From NCBI RefSeq assembly GCF_003865095.1, contig NZ_BHYK01000016.1, positions 47,613-111,612 of the forward strand: a DNA stretch of 64,000 bases, read 5' to 3'. Source of the DNA: Clostridium tagluense (GTDB taxonomy: Bacteria > Bacillota > Clostridia > Clostridiales > Clostridiaceae). Below, one piece after another: positions 10,755-19,015 of the stretch. Made by a program: the position numbers and the translations under genes. Position 1 is the first letter of the stretch. Every line of letters starts with the position of its first letter. The notes under the pieces are model-generated. The model searched no databases and had not been told where the DNA came from. It was given only the letters and a program-made list of their open reading frames with translations.

Positions 10755-10786
10755 GTTTATGTTAATAATATTAAAGTTTATGTTAA
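10755..10786 (+). promoter_or_regulatory. Direct repeat GTTTATGTTAA x2, candidate Pho-type activator sites
   Basis: GTTTATGTTAA occurs exactly at 10755-10765 and 10776-10786. The copies are 21 bp (two helical turns) apart and 45 bp upstream of the -35 box of the phosphate-transporter promoter. A TTATG half copy lies just before. PhoP/PhoB regulators bind direct repeats at such positions. The link is inferred from the target gene. Confidence 0.4.
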
Positions 10787-10830
10787 ATGTAGTGAAGATT
10801 ACATAACATATAGTTTAAGTTATAGTATTA

Positions 10831-10859
10831 TTTACATGAATGATTAAAATACTTATGAT
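10831..10859 (+). promoter_or_regulatory. Promoter of the Na/Pi cotransporter gene
   Basis: TTTACA (10831-10836), a 17-bp spacer and TATGAT (10854-10859), ending 24 bp before the ATG. Apart from this, the upstream direct repeats and the rpsI terminator, the 349-bp intergenic stretch shows nothing else. Confidence 0.6.
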
Positions 10860-10882
10860 AAGTTTAAATATGGAGGGTTTTT

Positions 10883-12499
10883 ATGAATGTTATAAATATG
10901 GTTATAGGGCTTTTTGGAGGGCTAGGGCTATTCTTGTATGGAATGAAGATGATGGGGGATGGGCTTGCAAATACTTCTGGTGAAAAACTTAAAAAGATAT
11001 TTGAAAAAATAACATCTAATCCGATTAAAGGAGTAGCAACAGGAGCTGCAATAACAGCAGTTATTCAAAGCAGTAGCGCTACTACAGTAATGGTAGTAGG
11101 GTTCGTTAATGCAGGCCTTATGAACTTATATCAGGCAGCAGCAGTAATCATGGGAGCTAATATTGGAACTACTGTAACTGCACAATTAATTGCATTTAAA
11201 CTTGATAATATAATACCAATGTTTTTAGGAATAGGTTCTTTAACAATAATATTTTCAAAAGGTAAAAAAGGTAGAGAAATAGGGAATATTATATTAGGCT
11301 TTGGTATTCTTTTTCTAGGAATGGAGTTAATGAAGGATACTATGTCTCCACTAGCGCAGTCTCCAGCTTTTGCAACTTTAATAATGAAATTAGAAGGAAA
11401 TACTCTCTTAGGGATTTTAACCGGCGCACTTATGACTGCAGTAATTCAAAGTTCATCTGCGTCCACTGGTATTTTAGTGGCCTTAGCATCTACTGGAGCA
11501 TTACCTCTGGGAGTAGCAGTTCCAATTTTATTTGGTAATAATATAGGTACATGTATAACCGCTTTATTATCAAGTATAGGAACCTCTAAAACAGCAAAAA
11601 AAGCAGCATTAATACATTTATTCTTTAACATATTTGGTACCTTAATTTTTATTCCATTAATAAACCCACTGATAATGTTCGTACAAAGTATATCGCCAGA
11701 TGGAGCTGGAGATATAAAAAGACAAATTGCAAATGCCCATACTATATTTAATATATCAAATACAATAATTATGGTTCCATTTATAAAATATCTGGTTTTA
11801 CTTGTTAATAAAATAATACCAGGAGAAGATGAAGTTCTAACCATGGATGTTAAGTATATAGATGACAGACTATTAGAGACACCGGTAATTGCAGTTGGGC
11901 AAGCTACGAAAGAGGTTGTTAGAATGGCAAACCTTGCAAAAGCAAATGTACAACTTGCCATGGAATGTTTTATTAACAATAATGAAAGTAGTATAAAAAC
12001 TGTTTATGAAAATGAAAAATTAATAAATTTACTTGAACACGAAATTACATCCTATTTAGTAAAGCTTTCCTCAACAGAATTATCAGAACAACAAACTAAA
12101 ATAGTAACTTCTATGTTCAATGTAGTAAATGATATAGAGCGTATTGGAGATCATGCTGAAAACCTGGTAGATATAACTAGTGAAAAGATCCAAAAGAATT
12201 TGGATTTTTCTAAGGATGCTATGCAGGAGTTAGATGGAATGTATAAATACATAGTCTATGCTTTAGAGATTAGTATTGAGAGTTTTGAAAATAATGATAT
12301 TCTAAAAGCGGAATCTATAATGGTAATAGAAAATAGAATTGATAGCTTAGAAAAGGAACTAAGGTTATCCCATATAAGAAGATTAAATAATGGGATTTGT
12401 GGCGCTACAGTTGGAACTATGTTTTTAGATATGATTAGTAATTTTGAGAGAATCGGAGATCATTCAACAAATATTGCCGAAGTAGTAATAAATAAATAA
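10883..12499 (+). CDS. Na+/phosphate cotransporter with C-terminal PhoU-like domain
   Basis: This is a membrane carrier of the NptA / Na-Pi cotransporter II family. The first ~310 residues are hydrophobic and hold the duplicated family motif: QSSSATTVMVVGFV at about 60 and QSSSASTGILVAL at about 195, each preceded by a G-rich helix and followed by GANIGTT or GNNIGTC. Residues ~340-538 form a helical PhoU-like region (MFNVVNDIERIGDHAENL and MFLDMISNFERIGDHSTNI), thought to bind metal and modulate transport. It is a single-gene transcript with its own promoter, possibly phosphate controlled. Substrate specificity is inferred from the family. Confidence 0.9.
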   Translation: MNVINMVIGLFGGLGLFLYGMKMMGDGLANTSGEKLKKIFEKITSNPIKGVATGAAITAVIQSSSATTVMVVGFVNAGLMNLYQAAAVIMGANIGTTVTAQLIAFKLDNIIPMFLGIGSLTIIFSKGKKGREIGNIILGFGILFLGMELMKDTMSPLAQSPAFATLIMKLEGNTLLGILTGALMTAVIQSSSASTGILVALASTGALPLGVAVPILFGNNIGTCITALLSSIGTSKTAKKAALIHLFFNIFGTLIFIPLINPLIMFVQSISPDGAGDIKRQIANAHTIFNISNTIIMVPFIKYLVLLVNKIIPGEDEVLTMDVKYIDDRLLETPVIAVGQATKEVVRMANLAKANVQLAMECFINNNESSIKTVYENEKLINLLEHEITSYLVKLSSTELSEQQTKIVTSMFNVVNDIERIGDHAENLVDITSEKIQKNLDFSKDAMQELDGMYKYIVYALEISIESFENNDILKAESIMVIENRIDSLEKELRLSHIRRLNNGICGATVGTMFLDMISNFERIGDHSTNIAEVVINK

Positions 12500-12514
12500 A
12501 CATAGAAAAGGAAA

Positions 12515-12548
12515 AGCAACCGCTAGAATTTTTGGTGGGTGTTTTTTT
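12515..12548 (+). terminator. Weak intrinsic terminator after the Na/Pi cotransporter
   Basis: AGCAACCGC can pair with GGTGGGTGTT using wobble pairs and one mismatch, followed by seven Ts. The stem is imperfect. Confidence 0.45.
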
Positions 12549-12639
12549 GCGTCATGGCGCGAAGAGCTATAGAAATAATACTAAATATGCTACAAGGTGA
12601 ATAAAATTAACGGTAGGAATAAATAAGAGGGTGGGTGCA

Positions 12640-13362
12640 TTGAAATACAGAAATAATAAATCAATATCTATTGTAATAGTAATCGTTGTAGCAATGGTAA
12701 GCTTTATGGTAGTAAATTTAAGCTTTGTCAAACAAACTATGAATAATGAAAAATTGCAAGTAGGGGGTAAAAAAATACTCATTGATGCAGGTCATGGGGG
12801 AATGGATGGTGGAACAAGTTCTAAAAATGGCACTCTAGAAAAAAATATTAATTTAAGCATAGCAATAAAGCTTAAAGAAAAATTACAAAAGTTAGGCTAT
12901 CAGGTAGTTATGACAAGAGAAGAGGACACAGGACTTTATTCAAGAAGTGGAACTATAAGAGAAAGTTACACTGAAGATTTGAAAAAAAGATGTAATTTAA
13001 AGAAATCTAGTAATTGTGATATGCTTATTAGTATTCATTTAAATTATTTTACGGAGAGTAAATACTATGGAGCGCAAGTATGGTACTCGAATTATAAGGA
13101 GAGTTCTATTTTAGCTGCTGTAACTCAGAAAAACCTTAGAATAGATTTAGATCCTAGTAATAAGAGAGTCCAGAAGCCTGCTAAAAATGCTTATAGGATA
13201 TTAAGGGAGAATGACACTATGCCAAGTGTTATAGTAGAATGCGGATTTTTATCAAATTATGAAGAAGAACAAAAATTAAAGTCGGATGAATATCAACAAA
13301 AAATTGCAGAGTCCATAAGCAAATCTATAGGGGAGTTTTATAATAGTACGTACAAAGAGTAA
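12640..13362 (+). CDS. cwlD: N-acetylmuramoyl-L-alanine amidase CwlD
   Basis: CwlD cleaves the peptide from muramic acid in spore cortex, allowing muramic-delta-lactam formation needed for germination. It has 240 residues from TTG 12640; a GTG at 12631 lies within the ribosome-binding site GAGGGTG. A membrane anchor or signal segment spans about 9-29. The Amidase_3 domain starts IDAGHGGMDGG (zinc His, with Glu in LEKNINLSIA). It continues with ISIHLNYF (second zinc His) and ends with the catalytic glutamate in VIVECGFLSN. Its position downstream of rplM-rpsI matches the Bacillus cwlD locus. Confidence 0.9.
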   Translation: MKYRNNKSISIVIVIVVAMVSFMVVNLSFVKQTMNNEKLQVGGKKILIDAGHGGMDGGTSSKNGTLEKNINLSIAIKLKEKLQKLGYQVVMTREEDTGLYSRSGTIRESYTEDLKKRCNLKKSSNCDMLISIHLNYFTESKYYGAQVWYSNYKESSILAAVTQKNLRIDLDPSNKRVQKPAKNAYRILRENDTMPSVIVECGFLSNYEEEQKLKSDEYQQKIAESISKSIGEFYNSTYKE

Positions 13363-13384
13363 TAATTATAATAATATCTAAGGC

Positions 13385-13418
13385 AAAAAGACATATTATT
13401 TTAGTAATATGTCTTTTT
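13385..13418 (+). terminator. Intrinsic terminator after cwlD
   Basis: AAAAAGACATATTA and TAATATGTCTTTTT form a perfect 14-bp stem with a TTTTAG loop. The T-rich 3' arm acts as the U-tract, and the symmetry would let it work in both directions. Confidence 0.85.
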
Positions 13419-13481
13419 GATTGAATTGGACTTTTATGATAGTGCCAATTTATATTTAACGACATTTCAGAAGGAAAGTCT

Positions 13482-13578
13482 CCCACTTATATAAGTGGGG
13501 ACCACTTACATTGTGAAGTTATTAATATTACAGCACCGCAGGTGATGACTTAATAGTATCGAAGATGATGATTTAATC
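13482..13578. repeat. Palindrome-rich intergenic segment between convergent genes
   Basis: This starts with a perfect 18-bp palindrome CCCACTTATATAAGTGGG (13482-13499). CACC-GCA-GGTG (13534-13544) and ATGATTTAATCAT (about 13567-13579) follow. It lies between cwlD and the convergent DUF3048 gene and encodes no protein. The strong short hairpin and compact structure resemble a small non-autonomous element or IS200/IS605-type end remnant, but no transposase is present. Confidence 0.4.
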
Positions 13579-13579
13579 A

Positions 13580-14359
13580 TTAATCGTAGGCTACAGAGCA
13601 GTCTTTATCAATGAAAATCCACCAGGTAGGTCCAGGCATTAGTGAAACTTCCCTACCTTCTTTATCATTAATTTTTATGGGAGAACTTTTTTTTCTGCTC
13701 CATTTAATATCTTGAGCCACTCCGGCGCAAAACAACAATCCAGTGCCTTGATTTTCAGATGAAGTTAAGGTTTCATCGCTTATAATGGTACCATGGATAA
13801 ATTGTACAATAACATTAGAAAACTTTACAGGAGAAATATTGTCTTTGTCAATATTTAGACCTCTGTAATGATAGTATTCTCCATTTTGATATAAAAAATT
13901 TGAGGATGAACCTTCATTGAAAGTTATAAAAATATTTGTTGCGTTCCTACTATTGATGCCTGCTATTGCAATATTATTAGAAAAATTAAATTTTGGTAGA
14001 TAGGAATTAGAGTAGTCTTTTAGGCTAACGGTTCCACCAATATTTTTAGCTACATCTTGATTGAAGATAGCTTTATAAGTTATGCCAGAGGACTTACTAA
14101 GGAACTCAAGAACCACATCTGCACTACTAAGGCCTATAAGTGGACCACCCTTACTAGTATTAATATAAGTAGCAATTTTTGAAGATTTTTTAGAATATGA
14201 ATTATTTATTCTTTCACCAGTATATTTTGAGGTGGCTATTTCATTATTTACATGAACATAAGAAATATGTGTAATAATCCTATAAATAAATATTGAAAGA
14301 ATTAATATCAAAATTGAAATTAATAGATATATAACAATAGAAAAATGTTTCTTTACCAT
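13580..14359 (-). CDS. DUF3048-type membrane-anchored protein (YerB-like, divergent)
   Basis: An N-terminal hydrophobic helix (about residues 8-28) anchors a predicted extracytoplasmic domain. The middle section, GPLIGLSSADVVLEFLS followed by SGITYKAIF and NIGGTVSLKDY, follows the DUF3048/YerB pattern (G-L-S-x-A-D-[IV]-V-x-E, then an IGPVRSAR-like strand), here with the usual IGPVRS degraded to IGGTVS. The end (SLMPGPTWWIFID) fits the family C-terminus. Function is unknown for the family. Start ATG 14359 has AGGGGG at good spacing; an ATG six codons upstream lacks one. The gene is convergent to cwlD. Confidence 0.65.
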   Translation of the reverse strand: MVKKHFSIVIYLLISILILILSIFIYRIITHISYVHVNNEIATSKYTGERINNSYSKKSSKIATYINTSKGGPLIGLSSADVVLEFLSKSSGITYKAIFNQDVAKNIGGTVSLKDYSNSYLPKFNFSNNIAIAGINSRNATNIFITFNEGSSSNFLYQNGEYYHYRGLNIDKDNISPVKFSNVIVQFIHGTIISDETLTSSENQGTGLLFCAGVAQDIKWSRKKSSPIKINDKEGREVSLMPGPTWWIFIDKDCSVAYD

Positions 14360-14540
14360 AAGGGTCCCCCTTAGCATTCATATATACTATTTTAATAATA
14401 TTATTTAGAAAATATAACCACAAACATGAAACCCTTATCAAGTTTATTAAAAATAGTATTAAACGTAAGGCTAAGGTAGATAATAGGGTTTAAATAAGCT
14501 ATAACACTAAAAATAACACTAAATGGTAATAATACAATCA

Positions 14541-14592
14541 TTGAAATGGACTAGTCCACATGGTATCATAATCATGGTAGTGGATTAGTCCA
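14541..14592 (+). promoter_or_regulatory. Promoter with two GntR-type operator palindromes
   Basis: TTGAAA (14541-14546), 17 bp and TATCAT (14564-14569) form a promoter. Its spacer begins with the perfect 12-bp palindrome TGGACTAGTCCA (14547-14558). A near copy, TGGATTAGTCCA, sits at 14581-14592, just past the expected transcription start, 34 bp from the first. Such sites fit repression by the adjacent GntR-family protein, controlling itself and the glutamate-fermentation genes. Confidence 0.7.
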
Positions 14593-14622
14593 TTGATCCA
14601 ATATGCTTTGGGAGGGATTTTT

Positions 14623-15591
14623 ATTAACATCGAAATAAACAAAAAAAATGGAGTACCCCTTTATATTCAAGTTAAAAATCAAATCATGGATGAAATAAAA
14701 AAAGGATCTCTCAAGGTTGGGACAAAATTGCCAACAGAAAGAGAATTATCTCAGAGAATAAATGTAAGTAGGAATACTGTAAGCACTGCATATAATGACT
14801 TGGAACAAGATGGGGCATTAAAATCCTATCAAGGGAAAGGAACTTTTGTAGTTGAAGAATCTATATCTTGGGAAAGCCTAAGTATCAAAAATAAGATAAT
14901 GAAATTCGTTGATTTAGGACTAGAAGAAGCTCTGGAAATTGGAATGAAACCAGAGGAATTTTTAGACATAGTAAATCAAAGAGTAAATGAAAAAAGACAG
15001 ATAATGAATAAAATTGAAGCAATATACGTTGAGTGCAATATAGAACAAGCTAAAATGTTTAGTAGTCAACTTAGTAAAAATAGTAATATGAATGTAATAT
15101 CTTTGACTATAAACGATTTACTAAAGATGGACAAGGATACTAAAGAAAAGATTGAAATGGCTGAGTTTATAATAACAACTTTTAATCATATTAATGAAGT
15201 GACTAATCTAACTGCTGATCTTAATAAAGAGATTTTAGGAGTTGCTATAACTCCTAATCTAGAACCTATAGTTAAAATTGCAAGATATCCTTTAAATACA
15301 AAATTCGGGTTTGTATGTATTTCTGAAGAATTTATATTTAAAATTAATGGAGCTTTGGAAAAGGCAGGGTTATCTGAAGTTGATATAACATATTCCAATA
15401 CTAATGATGATGATGAACTTGTGGATATAATTCGAAAATCAGATGTTATGATAGTATCTCCAGGTAGATATAAAGATGTTAAAAGTGCAAATGTAAGCGA
15501 TAAGGAAATAATCGAATTTCTATATAGTCTAGATGATGGCTCAGTAAAAGCGCTTAGGTCAAAGATTATTGAAATAAAGTTCAAAAAATAA
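14623..15591 (+). CDS. GntR-family transcriptional regulator of the glutamate-fermentation cluster
   Basis: The N-terminal winged helix is classic GntR: GVPLYIQVKNQIMDEIKKG, LPTERELSQRINVSRNTVSTAYNDLEQDG, YQGKGTFV. The rest (~240 residues) is a non-aminotransferase effector region not recognised here. The GGGAGGG ribosome-binding site (about 14610-14616) points to ATT at 14623 (N-terminus M-N-I-E-I-N-K-K-N-G) as start, a rare initiation codon. The alternatives TTG 14593 and TTG 14608 have no upstream ribosome-binding site. It is followed after 32 bp by mutS and has TGGAYTAGTCCA palindromes at its own promoter, suggesting an autoregulated local repressor or activator. Confidence 0.85.
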   Translation: MNIEINKKNGVPLYIQVKNQIMDEIKKGSLKVGTKLPTERELSQRINVSRNTVSTAYNDLEQDGALKSYQGKGTFVVEESISWESLSIKNKIMKFVDLGLEEALEIGMKPEEFLDIVNQRVNEKRQIMNKIEAIYVECNIEQAKMFSSQLSKNSNMNVISLTINDLLKMDKDTKEKIEMAEFIITTFNHINEVTNLTADLNKEILGVAITPNLEPIVKIARYPLNTKFGFVCISEEFIFKINGALEKAGLSEVDITYSNTNDDDELVDIIRKSDVMIVSPGRYKDVKSANVSDKEIIEFLYSLDDGSVKALRSKIIEIKFKK

Positions 15592-15623
15592 TATTATAAA
15601 AAATTATTTAGGAGGCTTTTAAA

Positions 15624-16037
15624 ATGGAGAAAAAGACTTTAATTCTAGGGGTAATAGGGTCAGATTGTCATGCTGTTGGCAATAAAATTTTAGATTATGC
15701 ACTAACGGAAGCTGGGTTTAATGTTATAAACATAGGAGTTCTTTCTCCACAAGAAGATTTTATCAATGCAGCTGTTGAAACTAATGCAGATGTAATAATA
15801 GTATCTTCACTATACGGCCATGGAGAAATCGATTGCAGAGGCATCAGAGAAAAATGTGATGAAGCAGGGTTAAATGACATATTGCTATTTGTAGGTGGAA
15901 ACATAGTTGTAGGAAAACAAAATTGGGATGACGTCCACCGTAGATTTACGGCAATGGGATTTAACAAGGTATATCCACCAGGAACATCTCTAGAAACAAC
16001 AATACATGATTTAAAAGAAGCATTAGGTCTATTCTAA
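15624..16037 (+). CDS. mutS: Glutamate mutase, small (sigma/S) subunit
   Basis: This B12-binding component of glutamate mutase, with MutE, converts L-glutamate to (2S,3S)-3-methylaspartate, the first step of the methylaspartate pathway. It has 137 residues, the family length. The cobalamin-binding motif DCHAVG (D-x-H-x-x-G, about 14-19) supplies the axial histidine. [10 protein letters not shown] and GGNIVVGK complete the Rossmann-like B12 fold. AGGAGG lies upstream. Synonyms are glmS and mamA; it is not the DNA-mismatch protein of the same name. Confidence 0.95.
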   Translation: MEKKTLILGVIGSDCHAVGNKILDYALTEAGFNVINIGVLSPQEDFINAAVETNADVIIVSSLYGHGEIDCRGIREKCDEAGLNDILLFVGGNIVVGKQNWDDVHRRFTAMGFNKVYPPGTSLETTIHDLKEALGLF

Positions 16038-16063
16038 AATAGATACGCCTATTCTAGAATAGG
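16028..16063 (+). repeat. Tandem palindromes between mutS and mutL
   Basis: TCTATTCTAAAATAGA (16028-16043, across the mutS stop) and the perfect 16-bp palindrome CCTATTCTAGAATAGG (16048-16063) are near copies 20 bp apart. There is no T-run, so they look like RNA processing or stability hairpins or protein sites rather than a terminator. Confidence 0.5.
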
Positions 16064-16097
16064 TAGGGATATTATAAAATCAATAGGAGTGATATAA

Positions 16098-17492
16098 GTG
16101 GATGCATATTTACTTGTAGATTTTGGAAGTACATACACTAAACTAACTGTTGTAGATATAGAAAAAGAAGAAATAATTGCTACAGCGAAAGACATAACCA
16201 CAATTGAAGATAATATAATGATAGGCTATGACAAAGCTTATTCGAAAATAGAAGGAATACTAAAAGACAAAAATGTTAATTTTATTAATAAGTTAGCATG
16301 CTCATCAGCAGCAGGAGGTCTCAAAATGATAGCTATTGGCCTAGTGCCAGATTTAACTGCAGAAGCTGCCAAAAGAGCGGCTCTCGGAGCTGGAGCTAGG
16401 GTACTTAAAGTATATAGCTATGAATTAACCCTTACTGAAATTGAAGAAATTAAAAATTCAGACTTAGATATAATACTTCTTGCAGGTGGGACTGATGGTG
16501 GTAACAAGGATTGCGTAATTCACAATGCAAAAATGTTAGCTGAAAATGGAGTTAAATTACCAATAGTAGTAGCTGGAAATAAAGTAGCAAGTGATGAAAT
16601 AAGAGAAATATTCACAAAGGCTAAAATGTATTTTACAATTACAAGTAATGTGATGCCACAGTTAAGTAAACTAAATGTAGAGCCTGCTCGTGAAGAAATT
16701 AGAAAAGTATTTATGGAAAAAATAATTGATGCCAAAGGGCTTAGCAATGCAGAAGAGTTAGTAAAAGGTATCTTAATGCCAACACCGGCAGCAGTTCTAA
16801 AGGCTGCAAGGATATTAAGCGAAGGCAGTGATGAAGAAAGCGGACTAGGAGATTTAATAATTATAGATATTGGTGGAGCAACTACAGACGTACATTCTAT
16901 AGCAGATGGAGAACCTACAAAAGCGGGAGTTACAGTAAGAGGCCTTGAGGAACCATTTGCTAAAAGAACTGTTGAGGGTGACCTTGGTATGAGATATTCT
17001 GCAATTTCACTAAGAGAAGCAGCTGGTAGCAGAAAACTGAGGAAATATCTAGGGGACACGGAAAGAAAAATTGATATTGATGCAAATTGTAAATATAGAA
17101 TAGAGCATATAAAGATGGTTCCGGAAACTAAGGAAGAAATAGATTTTGATGAGGCTATGGCCAAAGTAGCTACTGAGCTATCTATGGAGAGGCATGTAGG
17201 TACTATTGAACACACACTAACACCTATGGGCGCTATGTATACTCAAATAGGAAAAGACCTTATGGAAGTAAAGTATATCATAGGTACAGGTGGGGTATTA
17301 ATACACAGCGAAAAACCACAAGATATTTTAAAATCAGGGGCTTTTAATAAAGAAGATCCAACGTATTTAAAGCCACGTCATGCAGCTTATTTGCTTGATA
17401 AAACTTATATATTATCAGCTATGGGACTATTAGCGAAGGATTATCCAGACAAAGCTGTTAGAATTATGAAAAAATATTTAGTGCAAGTATAA
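16098..17492 (+). CDS. mutL: MutL/GlmL, reactivating ATPase of glutamate mutase
   Basis: This is an ASKHA-fold ATPase believed to reactivate the B12 mutase by cofactor exchange. It has 464 residues with a GTG start. The N-terminal phosphate-binding motif is LLVDFGSTYTKLTVVD. A second, LIIIDIGGATTDVHSI (about 254), is the actin-like phosphate-2 loop, and LLAGGTDGG and GTGGVLIHS are adenosine-binding segments. It lies between the two mutase subunits as in C. tetanomorphum and C. cochlearium. It is not the mismatch-repair protein. Confidence 0.93.
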   Translation: MDAYLLVDFGSTYTKLTVVDIEKEEIIATAKDITTIEDNIMIGYDKAYSKIEGILKDKNVNFINKLACSSAAGGLKMIAIGLVPDLTAEAAKRAALGAGARVLKVYSYELTLTEIEEIKNSDLDIILLAGGTDGGNKDCVIHNAKMLAENGVKLPIVVAGNKVASDEIREIFTKAKMYFTITSNVMPQLSKLNVEPAREEIRKVFMEKIIDAKGLSNAEELVKGILMPTPAAVLKAARILSEGSDEESGLGDLIIIDIGGATTDVHSIADGEPTKAGVTVRGLEEPFAKRTVEGDLGMRYSAISLREAAGSRKLRKYLGDTERKIDIDANCKYRIEHIKMVPETKEEIDFDEAMAKVATELSMERHVGTIEHTLTPMGAMYTQIGKDLMEVKYIIGTGGVLIHSEKPQDILKSGAFNKEDPTYLKPRHAAYLLDKTYILSAMGLLAKDYPDKAVRIMKKYLVQV

Positions 17493-17510
17493 TTATTAGG
17501 GGGAATTTTA

Positions 17511-18968
17511 GTGGAATTAAGAAATAAAAAATGGACTAATGAAGAGTTCTTTGAGGTTAGAAAAGAAGTGTTAAGTCAATGGCCAACAGGAAAAGATGTA
17601 GATTTAGAAGAAGCTATAGAATACAATAAAAAAATTCCTGATCACAAAAACTTTGCGAAAAAATTAATTAAAGCTAAAGAAGAAGGTATAACCCTTGCAC
17701 AACCAAGAGCAGGTGTTGCACTAATTGATAAGCATATCGAACTCCTAAACTTTTTAGAGACAGAAGGTGGAGCAGATTTACTACCATCAACAATAGATAG
17801 TTATACAAGACAAAATAGATATGATGAATGTGAAATAGGAATTAAGGAAAGTATGAGTGAAGGAAGATCTCTTCTAAACGGATTTCCAGGCGTTAATCAT
17901 GGAGTCAAAGGCTGCAGACAAGTTTTTGAAGCAATAAATAACCCATTAGAATCAAGACATGGTACTCCAGATGGAAGGCTTCTTGCTGAAATAACACATG
18001 CTTCAGGTTGGACTTCAAATGAAGGTGGCGGTATTTCCTATAATATTCCATATGCTAAAAATGCAACGCTGGGAAAAACAATTCTAGATTGGCAGTATTG
18101 TGATAGACTTGTTGGCTTTTATGAGGAGCAAGGAGTTTCAATAAATAGAGAACCTTTTGGACCATTAACAGGAACCTTAGTTCCACCTAGTACATCAAAT
18201 GCAATTGCAATAATAGAAGCACTACTTGCAGCAGAACAAGGAGTTAAAAACCTTACAGTTGGATATGGTCAGTGCGGAAATTTAATACAGGACGTAGCAG
18301 CTATAAGAGCTTTAGAAGAGCAATGCGACGAATATTTAAAAGCGAGTGGCTATAAAGATATATACTTAACAACAGTTTTACATCAATGGATGGGAGGATT
18401 CCCGGCAGATGAAGCAAAAGCTTTTGGCGTTATATCTACAGGCGCTGCCACAGCTGCACTTGCAGGAGCAACAAAAGTAATAGTTAAAACCACTCATGAA
18501 GCTATAGGGATTCCTACTAAAGAAGCCAATGCTCAGGGCATAAAGGCTACAAAGATGACTTTAAACTTATTAAGAGGACAAAGGTTACCTATGTCTCAGG
18601 AATTAAAAACAGAAATAGAAGTAATAAAAGCTGAAACAAAGTGCATGATAGATAAGATATATGAAATTGGAAAAGGAGACCTTGCTATAGGATCAGTTAA
18701 AGGATTTGCTATGGGAATCATTGATGTTCCATTTGCACCAAGTAAATTTAATGCTGGTAAAATGATGCCTGCAAGAGATAATAATGGAGCAATAAGATAT
18801 TTAAAATTTGGTAATATTCCATTTACACAGGAATTAATAAATTTTAATATGAAAAAACTTCAAGATAGAGCGAAATTTGAAAATAGAGATGTAAGTTTCC
18901 AAATGACAATAGATGATATATTCGCAGTAGGAAAAGGTGTACTTATAGGAAGACCAGAGAAAAAATAA
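17511..18968 (+). CDS. mutE: Glutamate mutase, large (epsilon/E) subunit
   Basis: This is the catalytic TIM-barrel subunit of adenosylcobalamin-dependent glutamate mutase. It has 485 residues, close to the 483 of the characterised clostridial enzyme, and a GTG start 18 bp after mutL. Characteristic stretches are [57 protein letters not shown] and the C-terminal [15 protein letters not shown]. Recognition is strong. Confidence 0.96.
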   Translation: MELRNKKWTNEEFFEVRKEVLSQWPTGKDVDLEEAIEYNKKIPDHKNFAKKLIKAKEEGITLAQPRAGVALIDKHIELLNFLETEGGADLLPSTIDSYTRQNRYDECEIGIKESMSEGRSLLNGFPGVNHGVKGCRQVFEAINNPLESRHGTPDGRLLAEITHASGWTSNEGGGISYNIPYAKNATLGKTILDWQYCDRLVGFYEEQGVSINREPFGPLTGTLVPPSTSNAIAIIEALLAAEQGVKNLTVGYGQCGNLIQDVAAIRALEEQCDEYLKASGYKDIYLTTVLHQWMGGFPADEAKAFGVISTGAATAALAGATKVIVKTTHEAIGIPTKEANAQGIKATKMTLNLLRGQRLPMSQELKTEIEVIKAETKCMIDKIYEIGKGDLAIGSVKGFAMGIIDVPFAPSKFNAGKMMPARDNNGAIRYLKFGNIPFTQELINFNMKKLQDRAKFENRDVSFQMTIDDIFAVGKGVLIGRPEKK

Positions 18969-19015
18969 ATACTGTTAAATCGCATTAAAAAATTATAGAA
19001 GGATAGGTGTATATT

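Noticed and set aside
11446..11979. 177-codon minus-strand frame
   Set aside because: It is the antisense of the Na/Pi cotransporter coding region with no recognisable domain.
16520..17215. 231-codon open frame on the minus strand
   Set aside because: It lies wholly inside mutL, whose protein is well conserved; composition is a Ser/Ile/Leu-rich mirror of the sense frame and no ribosome-binding site fits.
15624..17492. DNA mismatch-repair MutS/MutL
   Set aside because: The names coincide, but lengths, the DxHxxG B12 motif and the neighbours show glutamate mutase components.
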